This document shows, in pieces, positions 19,384 through 29,159 of a stretch of DNA of 64,000 nucleotides. A model generated the notes under the pieces. That model had not been told where the DNA came from. It did not search any database and saw only the letters and a program-made list of their open reading frames with translations. Numbering within the stretch: position 1 is the stretch's first letter; every line of letters starts with the position of its first letter. The position numbers and the translations under genes are program-made. Source of the stretch: Persicaria tinctoria (taxonomy: Eukaryota; Streptophyta; Magnoliopsida; Caryophyllales; Polygonaceae); assembly GCA_037127255.1 (NCBI GenBank), contig JBANSL010000004.1, positions 38,776,467 to 38,840,466 on the forward strand, written 5' to 3'.

Positions 19384-20637
19384 TTTGGTTTCCGACATCA
19401 AGATTGAGTCTTTTCTTTTCATAAACACAAAAAAACACAAAAATAGAGTCAGTTCTTGTTTTGGTTATTTACTTCTTGCTTTCTTTTTGATTAAATTACT
19501 AATCTTGTTTGTTTGTGATTGTTGTGGTTGCTTAGCCCAAACACAAAGCCTAGCCGAGACCGTGGAGTCGACCAAGTCAGTGCACACATCTCTTTGTGTA
19601 CACCCCAGCCGACGGCACATAGTGTCCCCATAGCCAAAGCTTGGCCGACATTCACCTACCACACAAGATAAAACCCTAGTTTGTTACTTTGTTCTATCTT
19701 TGGAACTTTTGATCTATCTATATCTACTTTTATTTATCCATTGCCTATTTAAATTCTGATTTTTGGTGGATTTAATTCATTATATCTATCAAATATCTAT
19801 TGAGGCATAAAGATAGATCCTATTCCCTAAAATAGCCATTCTATCTATATCATTGCATTAGGGCTGGAAATTTTATTTATTCACCACCACTTTCATAATT
19901 TTCGAGTCCTATCTATTATTTTGAGTCTTTTCTTGCATTAGTTTCATAAGTAAAAAAAAAAAAAAAAGATCAGTTTCGAAATTTCCATTAAAACTTGGAC
20001 CTAGGAGGATAAAATTCACTAGGGGCAAAAGTAAGTTGAAAAAAAAAAAGAGATAGAGTTTGTTGATCTAGTGCAAGAAAGCTCCCAAGGACAATTGGTG
20101 GATCCCTTCTCTCAGCCCTAGTCGACAGCCCTAAATCCCAAACACATACACCTCCACAAAATTGAAACCCTACCATGCAACTACAACGTCCTAACTTAAA
20201 GGTTTTCAATCAAAAGAGGTAAATTCCCAAGTTTTCTTTTGTTTTTCTTTATTTCTCTTTGTGTCGAAGCACTTCTCCCCACTGTCGAGTGCTCTTGTGC
20301 TTGTGTCGAGGAGATCTCAGCCCTTGCCGAGTCTCCCTAGTGTTGTGTCGAGTGCTTACAGCCCTTGTGAGTGCTTGTTTGAGTCTGTCGAGTCCTTTAC
20401 TTGCTTGCATCGAGTACTACAGCCCTTGTTGAGTACTCTTCTGAGTTGTTTCATTCACTACATACTTTGATTGCTTTGTTTTTTTGCTTGGTTGTTGATT
20501 TGCCCAAAGCGGATTGCCCTAGCAAGCGTGATATATCAATCAAGAGAGGGAGTGTGAGCGAAACACAATTGTGAGCTGTTTATAAGTTTTTACTAACCTT
20601 AACTTAGTTCTTTGTTTCTTTTGTCTTTTTTTTTATC
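19384..20637 (+). other. Untranslated leader of the CRM-like element
   Basis: No credible reading frame. The leader runs from the primer site to the gag ATG at 20638, with A-rich tracts at 19951-19966 and 20038-20050 and a short-repeat cluster at 20265-20460. Confidence 0.75.
20265..20460 (+). repeat. Leader repeats (GTCGAGTGCTT / ACAGCCCTTG)
   Basis: Five or so diverged units of 35-45 bp combine a (T)GTCGAGTnCTT or CGAGGAGAT string with (C)AGCCCTTG: CAGCCCTTG appears at about 20317, 20361 and 20422. The units lie in the RNA leader about 200-370 bases before gag. Confidence 0.6.
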
Positions 20638-21789
20638 ATGTCTAACAATCAGGGAAACAATGGTGGTAACGATGCCACGAACTCGAGTGCTACTGTCACA
20701 CCCGAGCAGTTCAACAACTTGACGGCCAACATAGCCACTATAACGGATACCTTGGCTGCGTTGCAAGCTAAGATGGCGGAGTGGGAAAGCTCTAGGCCTA
20801 GTGGTTCGAACAACATAGGCAAGCAAGAGCGAGTAGAGATACCCAACAATGAAAGAGAGGTCGTAAATCCTATCCCTAATCCTAATCCTCATGTTAATGT
20901 CAATTTAGATAATCCTTTATTCAATGAAAACAACTCTCCACGAGGTGGGAGAAATGATCGGAATAATGGGTTTGTTCATGTGCAAGGACAAGGACAAGGA
21001 AGGGGAAGAGGTCGAGGCTATCAAGAGCAATACTATTACTCGGAGCAAGATGACGACTTCCAAGAAGAGGAGTATTGGGAGCGACGCCCGAGACGGAATC
21101 AAAGGGGAAATCAGAACCGCCCACCTAGGTTCAATGATGACGACGGAATAGGCAAGGTGAAGGTAAAGATTCCTCCTTTTGATGGTAAAACTGATCCAGA
21201 TGCTTATATTGATTGGGAGATTAAAATGGAGCAAATCTGGAATTGTCATAATTTCTCAGAACCTAAGAAAGTGCAATTAGCTTCCCTAGAGTTTCAAGGT
21301 TTTGCATTAATCTGGTGGGATAATCTTGTTAAGGAAAGAAGAAGATCCCTTGATGCACCTATTGCTTCGTGGGAACAATTAAAAGTAGTAATGAGAAATA
21401 GGTTTGTACCTCAACATTATGATAGAGAGCTATTAAACAGATTAGAAAACCTTAAACAAGGTAGTAAAACTGTTGAGGAGACATTTAATGTTATGCAAGA
21501 AGCTATGGCTCGAGCTAATGTGGTAGAAACTCACGATAAAACTAATGTTAGATACCTTCGGATCTTGCATCCCGCCTTAGCTCATGAAATTGATTACTTT
21601 CCCTATACTACTCCTACTGAACTTTTACATCTAGCTATGAAAGTAGAAAAGGGACAACGTTATAAGAGCCAAGGAAGAGTGTCAAGTGTGCAGCAGCCCC
21701 AATGGCGCCAATCTCGGCCAAATCAGTCCCAATGGCGTGGGAGGTGGTTCACGAGATCGACCAAACCAGCCCCAAGGGAGAGGAGATAG
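20638..21789 (+). CDS. Gag of the CRM-like element (frameshifted C-terminus)
   Basis: From [10 protein letters not shown] the frame runs 383 residues. Residues about 175-345 are the capsid-like retrotransposon gag domain ([54 protein letters not shown]). A Gly/Arg-rich stretch precedes it ([15 protein letters not shown]). Near 21740-21750 the phase changes: the zinc knuckle and pol lie in the +1 frame, and the last 20 or so residues of this frame are probably out of frame. Elements of this lineage normally use a single gag-pol frame, so this is most simply a frameshift mutation. Confidence 0.85.
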   Translation: MSNNQGNNGGNDATNSSATVTPEQFNNLTANIATITDTLAALQAKMAEWESSRPSGSNNIGKQERVEIPNNEREVVNPIPNPNPHVNVNLDNPLFNENNSPRGGRNDRNNGFVHVQGQGQGRGRGRGYQEQYYYSEQDDDFQEEEYWERRPRRNQRGNQNRPPRFNDDDGIGKVKVKIPPFDGKTDPDAYIDWEIKMEQIWNCHNFSEPKKVQLASLEFQGFALIWWDNLVKERRRSLDAPIASWEQLKVVMRNRFVPQHYDRELLNRLENLKQGSKTVEETFNVMQEAMARANVVETHDKTNVRYLRILHPALAHEIDYFPYTTPTELLHLAMKVEKGQRYKSQGRVSSVQQPQWRQSRPNQSQWRGRWFTRSTKPAPRERR

Positions 21790-24700
21790 CCGAGTATCCC
21801 AGCAGCCCCTTGACAAAGGAAAAAGTCCATGGAATGGACGAGAATCGTCTGGGACATCTACTGGTCCCAAAGGGAGTAATCCTAATCCTTCTACTGCTCG
21901 TTCTAGAGACATTGTATGCTTTAAATGCCAAGGTAGAGGACATTATATGAAGGATTGCCCGAATAAGAAAACGCTCATGGTTAATCAATTTGGAGAATAT
22001 GAATCTGAAAATTCTTGTGATGAACCGGATGAGCATGCTAATGACAATGATCAGAACCTAAACCTTGTTTGTTATGAAAATGATGATAATGAGGTTGAAT
22101 ATGAACATGGAGAATCTTTGATTGTTAGGAGAGTTTTAAGTGTTGTTCCTACACCATGTGAAGATAATCAAAGAGAAAACTTATTTCATACTCGTTGTCT
22201 AGTTAAAGGAAAGGTTGTAAATGTGATCATTGATGGAGGTAGTTGCTGTAATTTAGCTAGTCAAGAAATGGTTGACAAATTGCATTTACCTACTGTCCAA
22301 CACCCAAGACCTTACAAATTGCATTGGATGAATGATTGTGGCTTATTAAAAGTTCATAGACAAGTTAAAGTGCATATTAAGCTAGGACATTATGAAGATG
22401 ATGTTTTATGTGATATTGTGCCTATGCAAGCTTGTCATATTCTATTAGGCCGTCCTTGGCAATCTGATCGTAAGGTTATTCATGATGGGTTTACTAATCG
22501 CTATACCTTTACTTTTCAGGGAAAGAATGTCATTCTCAAACCCATGACGCCTACGCAAGTAGCTGATGAGATTGAGAAGCGGAAGGTAAGTAAAGGTGAG
22601 TTAGATCAGGAGGCTCAGTCGAGCCAAGTGGATCCTCAAACTCGGCCTAAAGGTGTACTAATGGCTTCCAAGAGTACATTTTTAGACGAATTGGCGGATG
22701 GAGAAACCACCCTTATGCATCTCATTAAGAGCTTGAATATGTTGAGTGAAGAGCTTAAAGCTTCTCTTCCAGCCAATATACTCGCTGTACTTGAGGAGTA
22801 TAAAGATGTGTTTCCCGATGACATACCACCAGGTCTACCCCCTATTCGTGGAATTGAGCATCAAATTGATCTTATTCCAGGGGCTGCATTGCCTAATCGA
22901 CCTGCGTATCGTATGAATCCCACTGAGACCCAAGAGGTCCAAACCCAAGTCCAGGAACTGTTGGACAAGGGTTATATTCGAACTAGCTTAAGTCCGTGTG
23001 CTGTGCCTGTGTTATTAGTCCCTAAGAAAGATGGATCATGGAGAATGTGTGTAGATTGTAGGGCTATTAACAACATTACTATTAAATATCGTCACCCCAT
23101 TCCTAGATTAGATGATATGCTAGATGAGTTACATGGAGCTTCTATATTTTCTAAAATTGATCTTAGAAGTGGCTATCATCAAATTAGAATGAAAGAAGGT
23201 GATGAATGGAAAACAGCCTTTAAGACTAAGCTTGGGTTATATGAGTGGTTGGTTATGCCTTTTGGTTTAACTAATGCTCCTAGCACTTTTATGCGTTTAA
23301 TGAATCATGTGCTTCGAGATTTCATTGGAAGATTTGTTGTTGTTTATTTTGATGATATTCTGATTTATAGCAAGTCTCTTAATGAACATGAATCACATCT
23401 TAGAGAAGTGCTTAAAACGCTGAGAATTGAACGCTTGTATGCTAATTTAAAGAAGTGTGAATTATGTCATGAACAAGTGTCTTTTCTTGGATTTGTAGTG
23501 AGTTCGAAAGGACTGCGTGTCGATGAGGCTAAGATCAAGGCAATCCAGGAATGGCCAACACCCACCAACATCGGCCATGTACGCAGCTTCCAAGGATTGG
23601 CAAGCTTCTATCGTCGATTTGTTCGAGATTTCAGCACCATCTCGGCACCCCTCACTGAGCTCACGAAAAAGCGGAGTGAATTCACATGGGGAGCAGCTCA
23701 GAAGGAAGCATTCAACACCCTTAAGGACAAGCTCACTCACGCACCTCTATTAGCTTTGCCGGACTTTACTCAACCCTTTGAAGTAGAGTGTGATGCTAGC
23801 GGAGTTGGAATTGGTGGAGTCCTTATGCAGGGAGGTAAGCCTATTGCTTTCTTTTCTGAAAAGTTGAAAGGTGCTTGTCTTAATTACTCTACCTATGATA
23901 AGGAATTGTATGCATTGTTTAGAGTACTTAAGACATGGTCTCACTATCTATGGCCTAGCGAGTTTATTCTTAGGACTGATAGTGAATCTTTAAAACATTT
24001 TAAAAGCCAAGATAAACTTGATAGGAGACATGGAAGATGGATGGAGTTCATTGAAACATTTCCTTATGTAATTAAGTATAAGAAAGGCAAAGACAATGTG
24101 GTAGCTGATGCATTATCTAGGAGACATGTTCTAGTCGCTAATTTCGATTCTAATGCTTTAGCTAGAAGACGTGTACTTTTAACCACTTTGGATTCTAGAG
24201 TCTTAGGCTTTATTTACATAAAGGAATTGTATGAATCTGATTTAGATTTTGGTGAACATTTTCGAAAATGCTTAGAAAAGGGTCCTAATGACAGCTTCTA
24301 TATACATGAAGGATTCTTATTTCGAAAAGATCAAGTGTGTATTCCTAGATGTTCTTTGAGGTTATTACTTGTTAGTGAAGCACATAGTGGTGGCCTAATG
24401 GGACATTTTGGAAGGGATAAGACTTATAACACACTGAAATCACACTTTTATTGGCCACATATGCTTAGGGATGTAGAACATTGCCTTAAGAGATGCATAG
24501 ATTGCATTAAAGCTAAAGCTAAGCTTATGCCCCATGGCCTTTATACACCACTACCAACCCCATCAGCCCCTTGGGAAGACATATCCATGGATTTCATAGT
24601 TGGGTTGCCTAGAACTAAGAAGGGGAGAGATTCTATATTTGTGGTAGTGGATAGGTTCTCTAAAATGGCTCATTTCATTGCATGTCATAAAACTGATGAT

Positions 24701-24946
24701 GCTACCAACGTTGCTAATCTATTCTTTAGAGAGATAGTTAGGTTGCATGGTGTGCCAAAAACTATTGTTAGTGATAGGGATGTGAAATTCTTAAGTCATT
24801 TTTGGCGTACCTTATGGAATAAATTGGGAACTAGATTGCTATTCTCTACTTCTAGCCACCCCCAAACTGATGGCCAAACTGAGGTGACTAATAGAACCCT
24901 TGCTACTGTCCTACGAGCCATTATTAGGAAGAATTTGAAACTTTAG
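21686..24946 (+). pseudogene. Pol of the CRM-like element: PR-RT-RH-INT, ended by TAG
   Basis: The frame (1086 residues) carries a zinc knuckle [14 protein letters not shown] near residue 78, protease IDGGSCCNL near 182, RT from about 395 with [19 protein letters not shown] and catalytic [10 protein letters not shown] near 551, RNase H with [12 protein letters not shown] near 701, the integrase HHCC finger near 897 ([21 protein letters not shown]) and the DDE core from SMDFIVGLP near 966 to [15 protein letters not shown]. True gag-pol sequence enters this phase at about 21745. It stops at TAG (24944-24946), where a sense codon (probably TGG) is expected, since the same phase continues. Confidence 0.92.
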
Positions 24947-25666
24947 GAAGAAGCCTTACCTCATGTGGAATTTGCTTATAATAGAACCATGCATTCGGCT
25001 ACTAAAATCAGTCCATTTGAATGTGTGTATGGTGTTAATCCACTAACCCCTTTTGATCTTACTCCATATCCTATGAGAGACAAAGAATCATTTGAGGCAG
25101 GTAAGCATGTCGAGTTCATCAAGGAGCTGCATGAACGAACTCGAGAGAAGCTGAAGCTAAAGGCTGAGTACAATGCTAACAAGGCCAACAAGGGACGTCG
25201 CTTGGTCACATTTCAGCCTGGAGATCTTGTATGGGTGCACTTGAGGAAGGAGCGGTTTCCAGAAGCCCGAAAGAACAAGCTGTCGCCACGTGGTGATGGA
25301 CCATTTCGGATCAAGAAGAGAGTGGGCGACAATGCCTACCAATTGGAGCTTCCTGGAGACATGGGCGTGAGCGCTACATTCAACGTCGCGGATCTAATCC
25401 CTTACTTCGCTGTGGATGAAGACTTGGATTCGTGGTCGAATCCTTTTCAAGAAGGGGAGGTTGATGCGGGACCATCTTCTACAGCTCCAGACACACCCAT
25501 TATACTTGGAGAAGGGCCAATGACTCGAGCTAGAGCTAAGAAGCTTCAGAGAGACTCATTCAACTTTGTGGGTCATGCTTTGTTCTCGAGCAAGGTTCAA
25601 CTCCCCGAGCCTACATTGAAGACATATATGTGCATTGGAGTGCATGAAGAGGCCGAGCCACCTTAG
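24947..25666 (+). pseudogene. Integrase C-terminus and LTR-encoded pol tail
   Basis: In phase with the preceding frame after the TAG: EEALPHVEFAYNR, ECVYGVNPLTPFDL, then the integrase C-terminal domain (FQPGDLVWVHLRKERFPEARKNKLSPRGDGPFRI). The reading frame crosses into the 3' LTR at 25462 and the LTR supplies the last 68 or so residues, including GPMTRARAKKLQ. No canonical chromodomain was seen. Confidence 0.88.
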
Positions 25667-26532
25667 ACAATGCTTAGACCGAATTTTCCTAAGTGTTATG
25701 TCTAATATCAGCTTATGAACATTATTGGGCTGAATTGGGCTTTTTAAATCATTCTTTTTAGGAACCTTATTTATTTTTGTTCTTAGATTTATTTTAAAGC
25801 CCATTAGTTAGTAGATCTATCTTATTCTATCAATAAGGGCCGGCCATCATCAGCCTTATGGCCTATATATTTCGTTTTCTTCTTTGTAATTCAATTGGAA
25901 CATTGATAATTGAAATCTTACTTCTCAAAACGTGTGAAACACCTTAGAGAGAGAGATCAGGCCGAATAGAGCTGTGCTCTTCGCGATCTCAACCGATTGA
26001 TAATCTCAGCTTGGTTTGCTTTGTGTTCATCAACTTCGCAAGACTTGGTGATCCTAGTTTTCACAAGCCCCCTTCTGGTGCTTCAAGTTGTCCGCTTGAT
26101 TGTGTCGGATTGTAGAGGCGGGTTGTGTAGGCATTGGTATTGGTTCCTACCCTCTGAGGAGGCCTGGGGTCTTTATCTTGCGCTGCATAGATCGACTCAG
26201 TCCTTATCAGGTCGTGTCTTTCAATTCTTGCATCTTAAATTTCGAGTCTTTACTATCTTTATCGAGTCTTTGTTATTTCTTTGAGTCGACATTGAGTCCA
26301 GCCTTTGGATCTTGGTGTTCTTGCAAGTTCTTGGTCGAATCTTGGCATTCTTGTCGAGTTTCTTTGAGTCTTTCTTTGTTCTTGCTGCGTTCTTGAGATT
26401 CTTGATCAATCTTGGTTATTTCTTGAATCGAATCCTGCTGTTCTTGATTGATCTTGATCGAGTTCTTGTTTGTCTTGTTCAGTTCTTGCTTGTTGTCGAA
26501 GATCGGACCAACCTACGGCTAACCCCGCATCA
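25462..26532 (+). repeat. 3' LTR of the CRM-like element
   Basis: Starts TGATGCGGG immediately after the AAGAAGGGGAGGT purine tract (25450-25461), which can serve as the polypurine primer. It ends CCCCGCATCA next to the GTATG duplication. Confidence 0.93.
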
Positions 26533-27026
26533 GTATGCTTTGGGAGAAACCTCAAAACAGAAAATGGGCGTTCATAACTTGGCTAGTGGCCAAGAAACGG
26601 CTTCAGACAGGGAGTATAACAAAGCATTGGGTGGGCATGGAAGCTGCTACATGTCCGCTTTGTCGGGGTGCCGAGGAAACAATTGCTCATCTTTGGTTTG
26701 ATTGTTCTGTCATTAAGGAGGTTCAACAGCTTGTCTTCGGATGGAGTGGCATAGGGAAACGCTGTGTGACTATGGAGGAGTGGCTCCATTGGTTCGCAAG
26801 TGGGACGACTAAGAAGACAAGGAGAAAGCAGGGTTATCAGATGAAATTAATGAGTTTCCAAGCTTTAATTTACTTCACTTGGGTCAATAGAAACAAGCTT
26901 GTATTTAATCAAGAACAGTTTGATGTTGCTCGCTGTGCTGCACAGGTTATTGCCAACTGTCGATCCCGACTATCCATGTGGAAAGCTAAACACATGAATA
27001 GTTTGGATCGAGGTGGAAGTAGCTAG
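26533..27026 (+). pseudogene. LINE ORF2, zf-RVT C-terminus
   Basis: The ORF2 frame resumes in the duplicated GTATG and encodes LWEKPQNRKWAFITWLVAKK, then the zinc-binding region CPLCRGAEETIAHLWFDC and YFTWVNRNKLVFNQE, ending in SLDRGGSS and TAG at 27024-27026. Such domains end plant LINE ORF2 proteins. Confidence 0.88.
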
Positions 27027-27264
27027 TCCCATGTGAATTTGCACATTTTTTGCTAGTTGAGTAGCGTGTGTTGGTGAGGTTTGGATGTATTTCTGGTGGT
27101 GTGTTTTTTGGGAGGTAGTGTGGACATAGGGGATATTGGCTAGGTAGGGGTTTAGAAGGGTTTGGATATAGTTTTTTGGCTCCCTTCTTACGTAAGACCC
27201 CTTGTTTGGTCTTACTTTTTTGTAACTTGGTGTTCCCACCACAGCTATATATTTACCTTTGCAG
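27027..27264 (+). other. LINE 3' UTR
   Basis: T/G-rich noncoding sequence with GTAAGACCCCTTGTTTGGTCTTAC (an inverted GTAAGAC/GTCTTAC pair at 27193-27216) and the terminal CTATATATTTACCTTTGCAG. No long A-tail is seen, only CAAAA at the start of the target duplication. Confidence 0.7.
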
Positions 27265-27762
27265 CAAAATCAACGAAATGATATAGAGGGATCAAATTAG
27301 ATAGCATATTATCCCACTTTGTAACTAAAGTAGCCAATACAAAATATATCTTATATTTATGTTGCGTGGCCAAAATATTTTTCACCGAGTTGGTAGCACC
27401 GGAAAAGTGTTTAACGATGTAATATCCCCCCACCTCGAGAGATATTGGAAAAAGTCATCTAGTAAAGTATTCTTCAACGTTGCTTGTATTGTATCCCCTG
27501 CGAAATGTTCATAAAAAAGATATAACATTTGTACTTTAAAATATATAAAAGAAATAATGAAAAAAAAGTAGTTATGGTGGTTGTATATAAAGTAAAAAAA
27601 TTGAAGATACAATACCTTCTAATCTTTGAAAATCATCTCCAAATTTGATTTTGATTCCAACGTAGATTGTCGGGCACTCCACAACTGAATGATCTGTATG
27701 CGAATTTCCCAATTATCTTTGATAGGAGTGATATCTTGGATAAAAGTAAAGGAACCGACCAT
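27265..27762 (-). pseudogene. RPA70-like (DUF223/OB-fold) pseudogene, 5' part
   Basis: The likely start is MVGSFTFIQDITPIKDNWEI at 27762. Exon 1 (27762-27611) continues RIQIIQLWSARQ to MIFKD-stop-K before a donor GTATTG; exon 2 (27497-27265, acceptor TTTCGCAG) reads GDTIQATLKNTLLDDFFQYL, then after a one-base frame change GYYIVKHFSGATNS and KYKIYFVLATLVTKW. The pattern (F..I.DI.P....W.I...I..LW, G..I.A.......F...L.EG..Y.I..F) is that of plant replication factor A 70-kDa N-terminal OB domains. Continuation is at 13170-12897, beyond the LINE. The nonsense codon and frame change make it a pseudogene, either of a host RPA gene or of a Helitron-borne copy. Confidence 0.65.
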
Positions 27763-29150
27763 CTTAAATCTATAAATAAAATTAGAAAAGAAAAATCGAG
27801 TGACACAAATAGACATTCAAACAGGAATCCTTATAAAAACATAATCGGTGTTAATTACATGAAAATCAACCGAAGTAGGAGATGAAATGTCCCATTATTG
27901 TAAAAAAAAAAGGATTAAGGTGATACAATATGTGTGATTTGATTTGGTAAAAAAAAGGAAGAATAAACATATACAATGTGATATTGTAATTTGACATGGA
28001 AAAAAAAGGGGAAGAAGATATTCTAGAAAAGATACATCAAATATATTATAATATATAATATGAATGTCTGCAGTGCCGTAAATATATTACAATGAGTGAA
28101 TAATTATTTACCATAAATAGGTAAATATATACATACAATCATACAAGGCATTCGGATATATGGCAATAAACAACAAAATATAATAATTTAATTATTGGTA
28201 GGAAAAGAAATAAAAGGAAAAGTAGATGGAAAAAAATTTGACACGTGGCACACTATTATTCAGAGTTAAAAAAAGGCGGGAAAAAAATGCAAGGAGAGCT
28301 TGACACGTGTCCTAAATAGGTTCTACTTTAGTATTGTTTAGGATTATTTTCTATCTTAGGGTAGATCTATATATCTATAAGCAAAAAGAAATATCTAAAG
28401 CTTATCGAGTTTGTATATGAAGGTTATCTGAATGAGTATTGGAAGGTAGTTCTTGATGTCATTTTGAGTCAAAAGTAAGGTGTTTCCGGGGTTTTCTTCC
28501 TTGATTCTTATGATGATCAACCGAGATTTTCTTTCCACAAAGAGTCGTACGTACCAAGGTCCCACGAGAAATAGGGGTGATGAGTCAGTTCGGGAAGGTC
28601 AATGGTTGCCCTTAGGGATCTCTATCCGGTTGTAATGGTGACTCTCTCTGAACTGCATGACATGATTTTGTAACCTCCTGCATGTACCTTGCAAATGCTC
28701 ATTTGTAAAATATTACTCATGTTATTACATCTATGATTAGTTACATTGATCAAGTATTGTGTTATGCCTCACTCTCTATCATGATTACGTTGTTATAGCA
28801 TGCCTACTTGACTTATTGTATTAATTGTACTAATGATTTATTGGAAGCATACAAACCACATGATATGAACCTACATGATAATTGTTTTCTCCTGGGTTAG
28901 GTCAATGATAGTGTGATAAACTCTTCTTCGTATGAATGTCTGTAAATGATCTCTTTAGCATACTAGCTGATGACGCCTTGATGCTTATTACTCGTTTTAT
29001 GACAAGAATCTACAACATGCCCATCTATTTTGTATTCGTCAGATTAACGACTGTTGGTTGTTTTGCACTTGATATTATTGTGTGATTAGTTGCGTTGGAT
29101 GGGGAATATGTGGTATAATTGTCAATTAAGTCTTGATGAATGCATGCTTT
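27763..29150. other. AT-rich region without gene
   Basis: No coding sequence recognised. It includes several A-tracts (27901-27910, 28001-28009), and two ACGTG G-box cores, GACACGTGGCA at 28239-28249 and GACACGTGTCC at 28301-28311, that could belong to a promoter for the minus-strand RPA-like gene. From about 28555 the sequence (CCCACGAGAAATAGGGGTGATGAGTCAG) is reminiscent of a diverged Tekay-like LTR. Confidence 0.4.
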
Positions 29151-29159
29151 AATGTTCAT

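Larger units (their letters stand above)
18298..26532 (+). mobile_element. Near-complete Ty3/gypsy chromovirus (CRM-like)
   Basis: An 8235-bp element with 1071-bp LTRs at 18298-19368 and 25462-26532, perfect 5-bp duplication GTATG (18293-18297 and 26533-26537) and inverted LTR ends TGATGCGGG/CCCGCATCA. Its domain order gag-PR-RT-RH-INT is that of Ty3/gypsy. The GPMTRARAKKLQ tail encoded in the LTR resembles plant CRM-type elements. By eye the LTRs differ at about three positions, indicating a recent insertion. It carries one frameshift and one stop in gag-pol. Confidence 0.93.
13191..27264 (+). mobile_element. L1-type LINE, interrupted by a gypsy element
   Basis: The LINE has ORF1 (DUF4283 and zinc knuckle), ORF2 (endonuclease, RT, zf-RVT) and a 3' UTR. 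It is flanked by near-identical 20-mers, CAAAATCAATGAAATGGTAT (13171-13190) and CAAAATCAACGAAATGATAT (27265-27284), consistent with a target site duplication in the RPA-like gene. The gypsy element 18298-26532 splits ORF2 between RT and zf-RVT. About 560 bp of 3'-UTR-like LINE sequence lies in ORF2 at 15990-16545. Several stops make it inactive. Confidence 0.82.
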
